A model generated the notes under the pieces. That model ran no database searches. It saw only the letters and a program-made list of their open reading frames with translations, and was not told the origin of the DNA. Below, one piece after another: positions 30,701 to 38,161 of a stretch of 64,000 nucleotides of DNA (its first letter is position 1; every line of letters starts with the position of its first letter). The DNA lies in the NCBI RefSeq assembly GCF_001570485.1, contig NZ_BCTA01000036.1:434001-498000 (forward strand), read 5' to 3'. The translations under genes were made by a program, and so were the position numbers. The DNA comes from Mycolicibacterium novocastrense. GTDB taxonomy: Bacteria; Actinomycetota; Actinomycetes; Mycobacteriales; Mycobacteriaceae.

Positions 30701-31374
30701 ACCGCGACCTCCTGCCGGCTCCGGCGCAGCAGGTAGACCAGGTCGGGACGCGAACGGGCGACCGCCATCACGGTGACCGCGGTGATCACGCCCTCCCCGA
30801 TGCCGATCAGCGCATGTGTGCCGAGCATGTAGCCGCTGACCGCGCCGAGCGACGTGGTGGCCGCTCCACCGATCGCATATTCGACGACGAATCCCATTGC
30901 TGCACAAACGGTGCCGATCAGTGCGGCGACGAACGCGATGGTGCCCAGCCCGGCGACCGGGACGTCCCGGCGCCTGCGCGCAACGGAGTACAGGAGCACA
31001 GCGGTCCCGTAGCCCGCGACCAAACCGATCACCGCCATGTTGACGATGTTGGTGCCCAGCGCCGTCACACCCCCGTCGGCGAACAGCAGCGCCTGCACGA
31101 CCAGCACGATCGCGATACACAGCGCCCCGGTGAACGGGCCGACGAGGATCGCGGCGAGCGCGCCGCCGAGCAGGTGGCCGCTGACACCGGGGAGAATCGG
31201 GAAGTTGATCATCTGCACAGCGAAGATGAACGCCGCAACGAGCCCTGCCAGCGGCACCGTGCGCTCATCGAGTTCGTTTCGGGCTTTGGCCGCGCAGAAC
31301 GCGACGGCGGCGACGGCGATGACGCCGAAGACGACGGAGGTCGGGGCGTTGACGATGCCGTCGCTCATGTGCAT
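30697..31374 (-). CDS. cbiM: Cobalt-specific ECF substrate-binding membrane protein CbiM
   Basis: 225 residues with about 6-7 membrane helices. The ATG at 31374 gives the N-terminus MHMSDG: in the CbiM/NikM family the amino group of Met1 and His2 bind the metal with a later His (here in PGVSGHLLGG), so this should be the mature N-terminus. A GTG 21 bases upstream (31395) is positioned for a leaderless mRNA and would add MTHSYVA; that extension would have to be removed for activity. M. tuberculosis has the single-component NicT at this locus. First gene of cbiMNQO. Confidence 0.9.
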   Translation of the reverse strand: MHMSDGIVNAPTSVVFGVIAVAAVAFCAAKARNELDERTVPLAGLVAAFIFAVQMINFPILPGVSGHLLGGALAAILVGPFTGALCIAIVLVVQALLFADGGVTALGTNIVNMAVIGLVAGYGTAVLLYSVARRRRDVPVAGLGTIAFVAALIGTVCAAMGFVVEYAIGGAATTSLGAVSGYMLGTHALIGIGEGVITAVTVMAVARSRPDLVYLLRRSRQEVAV

Positions 31375-31401
31375 CGCGACGTACGAATGGGTCACCCCGC
31401 G

Positions 31402-31431
31402 AGCCTAGAGCTCCCACCGAACACCTGTCTA
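31402..31431 (-). promoter_or_regulatory. Promoter of cbiMNQO
   Basis: Minus strand: TAGACA (31431-31426), 18-base spacer, TAGGCT (31407-31402), then 6 bases to GTG 31395. TAGACA differs from TTGACA at one base. The geometry predicts a transcript with little or no leader, leaving no room for a cobalamin riboswitch. Confidence 0.6.
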
Positions 31432-31448
31432 GCTGAACAGGTGTTCAG
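31419..31448. promoter_or_regulatory. Palindromic operator over the cbiM -35 box
   Basis: Perfect 10-bp inverted repeat GAACACCTGT (31419-31428) / ACAGGTGTTC (31437-31446) with an 8-base spacer, and an overlapping 16-bp palindrome CTGAACAGGTGTTCAG (31433-31448). The latter contains TGAA-N6-TTCA, the core of many ArsR/SmtB metal-sensor operators. The inverted repeat covers the -35 hexamer, so a bound repressor would block transcription. It could instead be a weak terminator for the upstream methyltransferase gene, though no T-run follows. Confidence 0.6.
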
Positions 31449-31494
31449 ACGGTTCGTGGTGACCGGTCGCGTGATGCCACGGCCGTTTTGACGT

Positions 31495-32394
31495 CTATAC
31501 CTTGATGGCGGTCACCACGAGGTACTCGGCTTCCCAGAACGCCCGTCCGGCACTGCCCCGGGCGCTGCGCTCGAGATATACCAGGAAGTCGCGGTCGAGG
31601 GCTTCGACGCGGCTGGGGTCGTCCTCGCTGAACCGGTACGCCGCGATCGTCGGTCCGTAGTTGCGTTTCCAGTACTCGCGGAACTCGAGGGGGGTGGCGC
31701 AGTGGTCCATTCGCACGGTCTGACGCCTCAGCGTGAGGTCGGTGACGCGAGCACCCAACAACTCGCGAACGTGCTCCTCGTCGCCCCACAGCGGAGGGGG
31801 CGTCGCCGCGGGTGGTGGCGGCGGCGCGTACGGCTTCAGGGTCGCGAAGAGCTTTCCGATGAAGCCTCCGGGTGTCCAGTTCAGCATCCCCATCGTCCCG
31901 CCCGCACGGGTGACGCGGAGTAACTCGTCGGCGGTCGCCTGATGGTCCGGCGCGAACATCGCACCGACACACGACATCACGATGTCGAAGCTGTTGTCGG
32001 CGAACGGCAAAGCCTCCGCGTCGCCCTCAACCCACTCCAGGTTCAAGCCACGCTCGCCGGCGATTCGGCGTCCGGCGTCGAACAGTTCCGGGGTGATATC
32101 GCTCGCAGTCACGACGGCACCGAGCTCGGCGGCCGGGATGGCCGCGTTTCCCGATCCCGCCGCGACGTCGAGGACCCGATCGCCGGGTCGCACGTTGCAG
32201 GCCCGAACCAGCTCAGGCCCCAGGGCGGGAATCAGTTCGGCGGCGACGGCCGGGTAGTCACCCGACGCCCACAGCACGCGGTGTTTTGACTTGAGGGCTC
32301 GGTTGGCCTCGGACCCGGCAACTCGATCAGAAGCGGATTTCTCGTGAGCGTGGCGCTGACGGCCTGTCCAACCAAGGGTCGCGTGGTCCTTCAT
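31495..32394 (-). CDS. Class I SAM-dependent methyltransferase (UbiE-like)
   Basis: 299 residues. Motif I VLDVAAGSGNAAIPAAE (about 73-89), motif II VTASDITPEL, and DIVMSCVGAMFAPDH, typical of UbiE/COQ5-like enzymes acting on small molecules. Start ATG 32394 with GGAG 6 bases upstream. A proline-rich stretch, PYAPPPPPAATPPP, lies in the C-terminal half. Substrate unknown. The gene is not part of the M. tuberculosis gene order here, so it belongs to an accessory segment running to about 36.5 kb. Confidence 0.82.
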   Translation of the reverse strand: MKDHATLGWTGRQRHAHEKSASDRVAGSEANRALKSKHRVLWASGDYPAVAAELIPALGPELVRACNVRPGDRVLDVAAGSGNAAIPAAELGAVVTASDITPELFDAGRRIAGERGLNLEWVEGDAEALPFADNSFDIVMSCVGAMFAPDHQATADELLRVTRAGGTMGMLNWTPGGFIGKLFATLKPYAPPPPPAATPPPLWGDEEHVRELLGARVTDLTLRRQTVRMDHCATPLEFREYWKRNYGPTIAAYRFSEDDPSRVEALDRDFLVYLERSARGSAGRAFWEAEYLVVTAIKV

Positions 32395-32666
32395 GTTCGT
32401 CTCCGTGGGTTCAGGTTGCGGTACTTCCAGCGATGACCGAACCGTGCCCTTCGGGCGTGCGGCGAAGATGAAACAACTGTTGAATCGGCAGTTCAGCGCA
32501 TGATTTCGGTCGTTCAGAGAGCACAGCGTTTTGCCCGCGACCATTGCCTACAGACCGCAGAGCTGGCGATTTCATGAATGCGTCAGAGGTGCCGAAGCGC
32601 CGAAACGCAGTGTCTGTCGCCAAGGGGACCACGGACAGGCCGGGCCCCGGAGTGAAGGAGAACATC

Positions 32667-33071
32667 ATGCACCTCAATCAGAAGCCGCAAACCTCGGCGG
32701 GCGCGACCATCGCGTCCAGGTGGTACAGGCATGCATCAGCCACCATCTTCGGAGCGGCGCTGATCGCCATGTCCTTCGGCGCCATCGCAGCGCCCGCAGT
32801 TTCGCAAGCAGCCTTCAACAAGGGGGAGTACGACCGATGCGCAACCGCGGCGGACAAGAGATTCATGCAAAGTGCCGGAACGGCGGCCGATGTTGCGACC
32901 CATGTGGACGACTACAAGTTTTGCTGCATCAGGTCGGGCGGTGTGTGGGTGGGCGGCAACAGCGGGTGCGTGGAGCAAGCGGGTTCAGCGCAGACCGCGC
33001 CGACCCCGCTGCCCGGCCAGGTGGCCACCGGACCGGGCGACGCCACGTTACCGGGGACGCGGAAGGACTAG
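32667..33071 (+). CDS. Small secreted four-cysteine protein, unknown function
   Basis: 134 residues from the ATG at 32667, with AAGGAG 6 bases upstream. A Sec signal peptide ends near Ala48 (hydrophobic core IFGAALIAMSFGAIAA, cleavage around SQA-A). The mature part has four Cys (58, 86, 87, 101) in YDRC, KFCCIRSGGVW and NSGC, suggesting two disulfides, and ends in a Thr/Pro/Gly-rich tail. I do not recognise a named family; similar short exported proteins occur in mycobacteria. A 272-base gap (32395-32666) precedes it, in which I see no sigma-factor motif I can defend. Confidence 0.7.
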   Translation: MHLNQKPQTSAGATIASRWYRHASATIFGAALIAMSFGAIAAPAVSQAAFNKGEYDRCATAADKRFMQSAGTAADVATHVDDYKFCCIRSGGVWVGGNSGCVEQAGSAQTAPTPLPGQVATGPGDATLPGTRKD

Positions 33072-33091
33072 TAGCAAGTCAGTCAGGGTAA

Positions 33092-33129
33092 GGCCGGATT
33101 CGCGTACGACCGCTCACGCGAATCCGGCC
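33092..33129. terminator. Bidirectional terminator between convergent genes
   Basis: Perfect 14-bp stem GGCCGGATTCGCGT (33092-33105) / ACGCGAATCCGGCC (33116-33129) with a 10-base loop. The right arm is also the last codons of the SARP regulator gene, so coding sequence is part of the hairpin. Confidence 0.8.
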
Positions 33130-35990
33130 AGCGCACGGCGTGCCCTCGCCACCGCCTCATCGCCGTTCAGAGGATGCGCCTCGGACGCGCGGGCACGCAG
33201 GCCGAGGGCGGCCACCGTGTTGTCACTGAGCGGCGAAGATTTCCCGGCGCTGACCAGCGCGTGGTGTAGTGCCAGGGCGTCATCGTCCGCGCCAAGACGG
33301 GCCAGCAGCCTGGTGACGTAGCGGAGGTTGAGCCATTGCTGGCTCCAGTCCCCCACCCGATTCCAATGGTCGAGGACGTCGATGGAATGCCTTGCCGCAG
33401 TTGATGGATCGTGGTGCACTCCGCGCGTCGCCGTCGCCTCCATCAAGGCGATTCCGTACCACCAGAAATTGTGCACGGCCGCGGCGAGGTCAGCTGCCTC
33501 ATCGAAGAGCACCAGTGCGCGGTCCGGTTCCGACTTCTTCAAGACCAGTCCCAACGCGTAACGGGCCATCGATCGTGCGGTTGGGTTGCCGCTTGCATCG
33601 GCGACCTCCACGGCCTCCTGGGCTGCGCCGTGGCCCGCCTCAGGAGTGCGCAACGCGGCCTGGCAGATGGCTACGTAAAACAACGACCACACCAAGCGGA
33701 TCGGGTCGCCGTCGCGACGGGCCCGTTCCATCTCGGTCTCGTAATGGGTCAGCGCTGTCGCCGGATCGCCTCGGTAGAGGGCGGCGTCGGCGAGCACGTC
33801 GCTCGGATAGGCCACGCGGCCACTACCCCTGCCGGGACTGCGTCCGTCGGCCAGCGCGGCCAAGGAGGCCACGCGGTGATCCTCGCCTCGGTTCCACGCA
33901 CCCCGGGAAGCGAATCCGACGGCCGCTGCGAACAGCGGATGACCGGGATCGGCAAGCGTGAGCGCACGTTCGGCCCATTCCGAAGACTCGTAACCGATGC
34001 GCAGGTGCACGAGTTCCGACAGCGAAGTGACCAGACGTAATGCGAGATCGACGTTCCCGCCGGACATGGCGCACTCGAACGCCACGCGGAGATTGTCATA
34101 GTCGGGCAGCATCCGCTCGACCCAAGCGCCCTCCTGGGGGCCATGCATGCCGACCGCGGCTCGCTCGGCGAGCTCGGTGAAGTACCTCGCATGACGGGCG
34201 GCAACTTCATTCTCGATATCCTTGTCACGCAAGCAGTTCCGCCCGTATGCCCGCAGTGTCTCCAAGACGACGTACCGGGTCCTGATGGAACCGCTGCGAA
34301 CCTCGACCATCGACTTGTCCACCAGGCCGGTCAGTAGATCGAGGGTGTCCTCTTCGGTGGCACCGTCCTCACCGCACACTCCATGGGCCGCGTCCAGTTC
34401 GAATCCACCGGCGAACACCGACAAGCGCACGAACAGCCTCTGCTCGGGTGGCGCGAGCAGACGATACGACCAGTCGATCGTCGCGGCGAGGCTCTGCTGT
34501 CGGGGCAGCGAGCCCCGCACACCGCCGCGCAGCAGCCGCAGACTGTCCAGCCGCCGGGCGAGGTCGAGGCTGTTCATCACCCGAATCCTGGCCGCGGCCA
34601 ATTCGATTGCCAACGGCAGACCGTCGAGCTGCCTGCAGATCTCGGCGATGGCTCCGACGGGCTCCGCATCGGGGTCGAAGTCGGGCCGGCCTGCGCGGGC
34701 GCGGTCGGCGAACAGCACAGCGGCATCCTCGGCGCCCAACGGCGGCACCACCACCAGGCGTTCCCCGTCGACTCCCAGCGCCTCCCGGCTGGTGGCCAAC
34801 ACGGTAACGCGCCGGCATCGAGTGACGATCCGCTCGATCAGTGCGGCGGCCGCGTCGAGGAGATGTTCACAGTTGTCGACGATCAGCAACAGCTCGCGCG
34901 TGCTCAGGTATTCGATCACGGTCGCGTCGATATCGAGCCCTTGGCGTTGCTGCAGATGCAGCGCAGCGGCGACCGCGTGGCCGATCGCGCTACCGGCGTT
35001 GACGGGTGCGAGCTCGCAGAGGACTACCCCATCGCCGAAGCTCTCGCCGATGTGCGCGGCGACCTCGAGCGCCAGCCGGGTCTTGCCAACACCACCCACA
35101 CCTGTCAGCGTCACGAGCGGGCCGCCCGATAGCGCCTCCCTGATGCCCTCGACTTCCGCCTGACGTCCGACGAATGTGGTCATTCGGCGCGGTAGAGCAG
35201 CCGCGGGCGGTTGCGCCGCGGGCGCTTCGGCCGTACGCGCGACGGCGGGCGGGGCGTTTCGGTCACCGTCGAGGATGCGCTGGTAGGCGGCGCTCAGCGG
35301 TGGGCTGGGGTCCACGCCCAGTTCCTCGACTAGTCGGTCGCGCATCTGCCGGAAGGTGTCCAACGCTTCGGCTTGGCGACCGCTGCGGTACTGCGCCAGC
35401 ATCAGCTGCGCGGCGAGGCGTTCGTCGAGTGGGTGGACCCGCAGCGCAGTAGTGAGCTCACCGACGATCTGCGCGTGGTGCCCGGCAGCCAGTGCCGCGT
35501 CATTGCGGTCGAGGACAACCGAAAAGCGTTCGACTTCAAGAGAAGTGCGGACGTTGGTAAACCAGGGTGTGTCGAGCGAGGCGAACGGTTCGCCGCGCCA
35601 AAGGTTCAGGGCCTCGTCGAACAGCGCCGCGGACTCGGCCGGATCCACCGTTGTACGGGCAATCGAGACCAGCCGGTGGAAGCGGTGCAGATCGACGGTC
35701 GATGCCTCTGCCGACAGCAGATACCCACCGGGCTGGCGCAGGATCTGGACCTGGTCGATCCCGGCGAACAGATTGCGCAGCCGAGACATGTAGGCGGCAA
35801 GCGCATTACGTGCGTTGTGTGGGGGTTCATGCGCCCACACCCGATCGATCACCTGGTCCGTCGTGACCGTGTGATTGACATCGACCAGCAACGCGACCAG
35901 TACACAGCGCTGGCGGACATGGCCGATCTCGAGGCGCCGCCCGTCAACGTACGCCTCGACATCCCCGAGTACGCGGAACTCCACCGCCAC
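33114..35990 (-). CDS. SARP-type regulator with BTAD, NB-ARC ATPase and TPR domains
   Basis: 958 residues. Residues 1-about 95 form an OmpR/SARP winged helix (LEIGHVRQRCVLVALLVDVN, then VWAHEPPHNARNALAAYMSRLR). About 100-245 is the bacterial transcriptional activation domain. About 270-520 is an NB-ARC/STAND ATPase with P-loop TGVGGVGKTRLA (Lys303) and LLLIVDNCEHLL as Walker B. The remainder is a TPR-like helical array. AfsR-type proteins of this build act as ATP-switched activators of secondary metabolism or stress genes. GTG start. Targets unknown; the 197-base gap to the ArsR gene holds its promoter, with no clear motif. Confidence 0.88.
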   Translation of the reverse strand: MAVEFRVLGDVEAYVDGRRLEIGHVRQRCVLVALLVDVNHTVTTDQVIDRVWAHEPPHNARNALAAYMSRLRNLFAGIDQVQILRQPGGYLLSAEASTVDLHRFHRLVSIARTTVDPAESAALFDEALNLWRGEPFASLDTPWFTNVRTSLEVERFSVVLDRNDAALAAGHHAQIVGELTTALRVHPLDERLAAQLMLAQYRSGRQAEALDTFRQMRDRLVEELGVDPSPPLSAAYQRILDGDRNAPPAVARTAEAPAAQPPAAALPRRMTTFVGRQAEVEGIREALSGGPLVTLTGVGGVGKTRLALEVAAHIGESFGDGVVLCELAPVNAGSAIGHAVAAALHLQQRQGLDIDATVIEYLSTRELLLIVDNCEHLLDAAAALIERIVTRCRRVTVLATSREALGVDGERLVVVPPLGAEDAAVLFADRARAGRPDFDPDAEPVGAIAEICRQLDGLPLAIELAAARIRVMNSLDLARRLDSLRLLRGGVRGSLPRQQSLAATIDWSYRLLAPPEQRLFVRLSVFAGGFELDAAHGVCGEDGATEEDTLDLLTGLVDKSMVEVRSGSIRTRYVVLETLRAYGRNCLRDKDIENEVAARHARYFTELAERAAVGMHGPQEGAWVERMLPDYDNLRVAFECAMSGGNVDLALRLVTSLSELVHLRIGYESSEWAERALTLADPGHPLFAAAVGFASRGAWNRGEDHRVASLAALADGRSPGRGSGRVAYPSDVLADAALYRGDPATALTHYETEMERARRDGDPIRLVWSLFYVAICQAALRTPEAGHGAAQEAVEVADASGNPTARSMARYALGLVLKKSEPDRALVLFDEAADLAAAVHNFWWYGIALMEATATRGVHHDPSTAARHSIDVLDHWNRVGDWSQQWLNLRYVTRLLARLGADDDALALHHALVSAGKSSPLSDNTVAALGLRARASEAHPLNGDEAVARARRALAGFA

Positions 35991-36187
35991 GCGCTACAGC
36001 TTGCTCCACGTGCCGGCACGGCGTCCGCCGAACGGCACAGCGGGCCTGGCCTGCGCATTGACGCGTCTGCGTGCCACGGACGCCCGCGGGCGCCGCACGG
36101 TCGTCGAGAACCAGGCAGCCCTTGCGGGTCCATGCCGGAAAGGTTCTCTTACTGCGACAGAGGAAATCCGGCCCGAACGACGGGGCG

Positions 36188-36517
36188 CTACCCGTGCCGG
36201 GCGCCGATCCAGTGCAGCAGGTCGTGGACGATCTCGTCGTCGAGGCGGTAACTGACGGCCCGTCCCACCCGCGTGGCGCTGACCCAGCCCTGCTGGCGCA
36301 ACACGCGGAGCGCTTGCGAGACGGCGTTTTCCGACCGGCCCAATGCCGATGCAAGGTCTCCGACGCGGATCCCCGGTACCCGATGCAACGTGAGCAGGAT
36401 CTCGAGGCGATGCGGGTCAGACAACAGATCGAACCGCTGCGTCCAGCTGGCGGTATCGACGTCGGCCAGCGCGGACGATGCGCGTTCGACGTCCACCTGG
36501 CCGACGGGCTCGTTCAC
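36188..36517 (-). CDS. ArsR family winged-helix regulator
   Basis: 109 residues from the GTG at 36517. ArsR/SmtB fold: RFDLLSDPHRLEILLTLHR, the recognition helix SENAVSQALRVLRQQGW and a wing with RVGRAVSYRLDD. There is no Cys pair of the ArsR/CadC alpha-3 type. The last helix has three His (VHDLLHWIGARH) but not the exact Asp-X-His spacing of SmtB/NmtR alpha-5 sites, so metal sensing is possible, not shown. A TTG three codons upstream is an alternative start. Its neighbour downstream is the SARP regulator. Confidence 0.82.
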   Translation of the reverse strand: MNEPVGQVDVERASSALADVDTASWTQRFDLLSDPHRLEILLTLHRVPGIRVGDLASALGRSENAVSQALRVLRQQGWVSATRVGRAVSYRLDDEIVHDLLHWIGARHG

Positions 36518-36524
36518 GAGACTC

Positions 36525-36530
36525 AATGTA
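36525..36530 (-). promoter_or_regulatory. Candidate leaderless promoter of the arsR-type gene
   Basis: TACATT on the minus strand, 7 bases before GTG 36517, with no ribosome-binding site between. Confidence 0.4.
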
Positions 36531-36635
36531 GCGCCGTTGTGCGCGCTCGCGGGCGCATGACCGTGCGCGAATGCCGAAAAATGACCGGCGTGTCGGCTAC
36601 CGACGCGCGCGCTCGCGAGGAATGTCGGCGCGGTG

Positions 36636-37385
36636 CTAGTCGAGGAAGCCGTGTAGTAGCGCGGCCGACCCTTCGACGTGGGCACGCATCGCCGATGCCG
36701 CGCCGTCGGCATCACCGGCGAGGATCGCGAGGACGATCGCCTCGTGCTGCTCGTCGGAATGGGCGATGTTGCGCGGCAGTAGGGGGATCTGGTCCAGCAG
36801 GGCGTTGAGCCGCATCCTGTTCTCGGCCAGTAGCGGGACCAGCGACGGCGACCCGGCTGCTTCGGCGATGGCCAGGTGCAGGCGCGAGTCGAGACGGCGG
36901 TAGTCGTCGGGGGCGGCGGCGCGGACATCGGTCATCCGGGCCCACAGCACCTCGCGTTCGGCAGCGGCGAGGGTCCGGGTGGCCGCCATCCGCGCGGCGC
37001 CGACCTCCAGGATCTCGCGCAGCCGCAACGCGTCGTCGATCTCGGCGCATGTGACCGCATCGGCCTCACCCGTGGATCGCGGCAGCTCGTCGGCGAGGAA
37101 CGTCCCGCCGTACCGTCCACGCCGCGACACCAGGTAGCCCGCGTCGGACAACGACTTGATCGCCTCGCGCACGGTGTCACGGCTGACCCCGAGCCGTGAG
37201 GCGAGTTCACGCTCGGGCGGTAGGCACTCACCGGGCGCCAGCACGCCGAGCCGGATGGTCTGCAGGAGCCGGGCGACGGTGTCTTCAAAGGCGTTACCCC
37301 CACGCACCGGGCGCAGCAGCGCTTCGGCCGCCGCCTCCGCGGTGAAGCCGACGTGCGCCACCGGCACCTCCGAGTCAGCCGACAT
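36636..37385 (-). CDS. GntR family regulator, FadR subfamily
   Basis: 249 residues. N-terminal winged helix (about 30-100) with ECLPPERELASRLGVSRDTV and AIKSLSDAGYLVSRRGRYGG; C-terminal all-helical FCD ligand-binding domain with the Asp/His metal-ligand pattern (RLDSRLHLAIAEAAGSP, DEQHEAIVLAILAGDADGA). Last gene of the glnA4-GATase-aldC-SDR operon, starting 2 bases after the SDR stop, so it probably senses a pathway intermediate and controls the divergent promoter at about 41755. This regulator is absent from the corresponding M. tuberculosis gene order as I know it. Confidence 0.88.
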   Translation of the reverse strand: MSADSEVPVAHVGFTAEAAAEALLRPVRGGNAFEDTVARLLQTIRLGVLAPGECLPPERELASRLGVSRDTVREAIKSLSDAGYLVSRRGRYGGTFLADELPRSTGEADAVTCAEIDDALRLREILEVGAARMAATRTLAAAEREVLWARMTDVRAAAPDDYRRLDSRLHLAIAEAAGSPSLVPLLAENRMRLNALLDQIPLLPRNIAHSDEQHEAIVLAILAGDADGAASAMRAHVEGSAALLHGFLD

Positions 37386-37387
37386 GA

Positions 37388-38161
37388 CTACAGCGGGGTG
37401 ACGTAGTGACCGTTGATGCCGCCGTCGACGAGGAACGACGAGGCGGTGACGAACGACGCGTCGTCGCTGGCCAGAAACGCAACCGCCGCACCGATTTCCT
37501 CGGGTTCGGCGAACCGCCCGACCGGGACGTGCACCAGCCGTCGCGCGGCGCGTTCGGGATCCTTGGCGAACAGCTCGCGCAGCAGCGGGGTGTTCACCGG
37601 TCCCGGGCACAGCGCGTTGACCCTGATCCCCTGGCGCGCGTACTGCACGCCCAGTTCACGCGACATTGTGAGCACACCGCCCTTGGAGGCGGTGTAGGAG
37701 ATCTGCGATGTCGCCGAACCCACTACCGCCACAAAGGAAGCCGTGTTGATGATCGAGCCCTTCTGCTGCGGCACCATGTGGCGCAGCGCCGCCTTGCAGC
37801 ACAAGAACACCGACTTGAGGTTGACGTCCTGCACCCGCTGCCACGCGTCGATGCCGGTGTTCTCGATCAGTTCGTCCTCGGGCGGGCTGATGCCCGCGTT
37901 GTTGAATGCGATGTCGACGGATCCGTGCGTTTCGGCGGCCGTGTCGAACAGCTCGTCCACGGCCACCGGGTCGGAGACGTCGACCTGGACGAAGGTGCCG
38001 TTCAGATCGTCGGCGACAGTTTTTCCCGCCGTCGGGTCGATGTCGCCGATGACGACGGTCGCGCCCTCGGCCGTCATCCGCTTGGCGCTGGCCAGGCCGA
38101 TGCCGCTGGCGCCGCCGGTGATGACGGCGACCTTGCCCGCCAAGCGTTGCGTCAGATCCAT
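37388..38161 (-). CDS. Short-chain dehydrogenase/reductase (Rv2857c-like)
   Basis: 257 residues, classical SDR. Cofactor motif TGGASGIG (about 15-22), structural NNAG (about 87-90), catalytic Ser in NTASFVAVVG, YTASK with the catalytic Tyr/Lys, and PGPVNTPL. VVIGDIDP after beta-2 has an acidic residue, favouring NAD(H) over NADP(H). It starts directly after the aldC stop with no gap. Substrate inferred from context: an alcohol or amino-alcohol derivative in the glutamyl-amine route. Confidence 0.9.
   Translation of the reverse strand: MDLTQRLAGKVAVITGGASGIGLASAKRMTAEGATVVIGDIDPTAGKTVADDLNGTFVQVDVSDPVAVDELFDTAAETHGSVDIAFNNAGISPPEDELIENTGIDAWQRVQDVNLKSVFLCCKAALRHMVPQQKGSIINTASFVAVVGSATSQISYTASKGGVLTMSRELGVQYARQGIRVNALCPGPVNTPLLRELFAKDPERAARRLVHVPVGRFAEPEEIGAAVAFLASDDASFVTASSFLVDGGINGHYVTPL

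Noticed and set aside
31396..31494. Cobalamin riboswitch before cbiM
   Set aside because: The gap is only about 100 bases, the promoter lies at its downstream end, and no B12-box-like sequence was seen.
36440..36517. Assigning the local ArsR protein as the cbiM repressor
   Set aside because: It is 5 kb away, next to the SARP gene, and its last helix lacks the exact metal-ligand spacing; the link is only a testable idea.
36541..36620. Fifth copy of the GCGAGCG element upstream of the arsR-type gene
   Set aside because: It shares GCCGACAC-CCG and GCGAGCGC words, but the ends are not a clean inverted repeat, so it was not annotated as a member.
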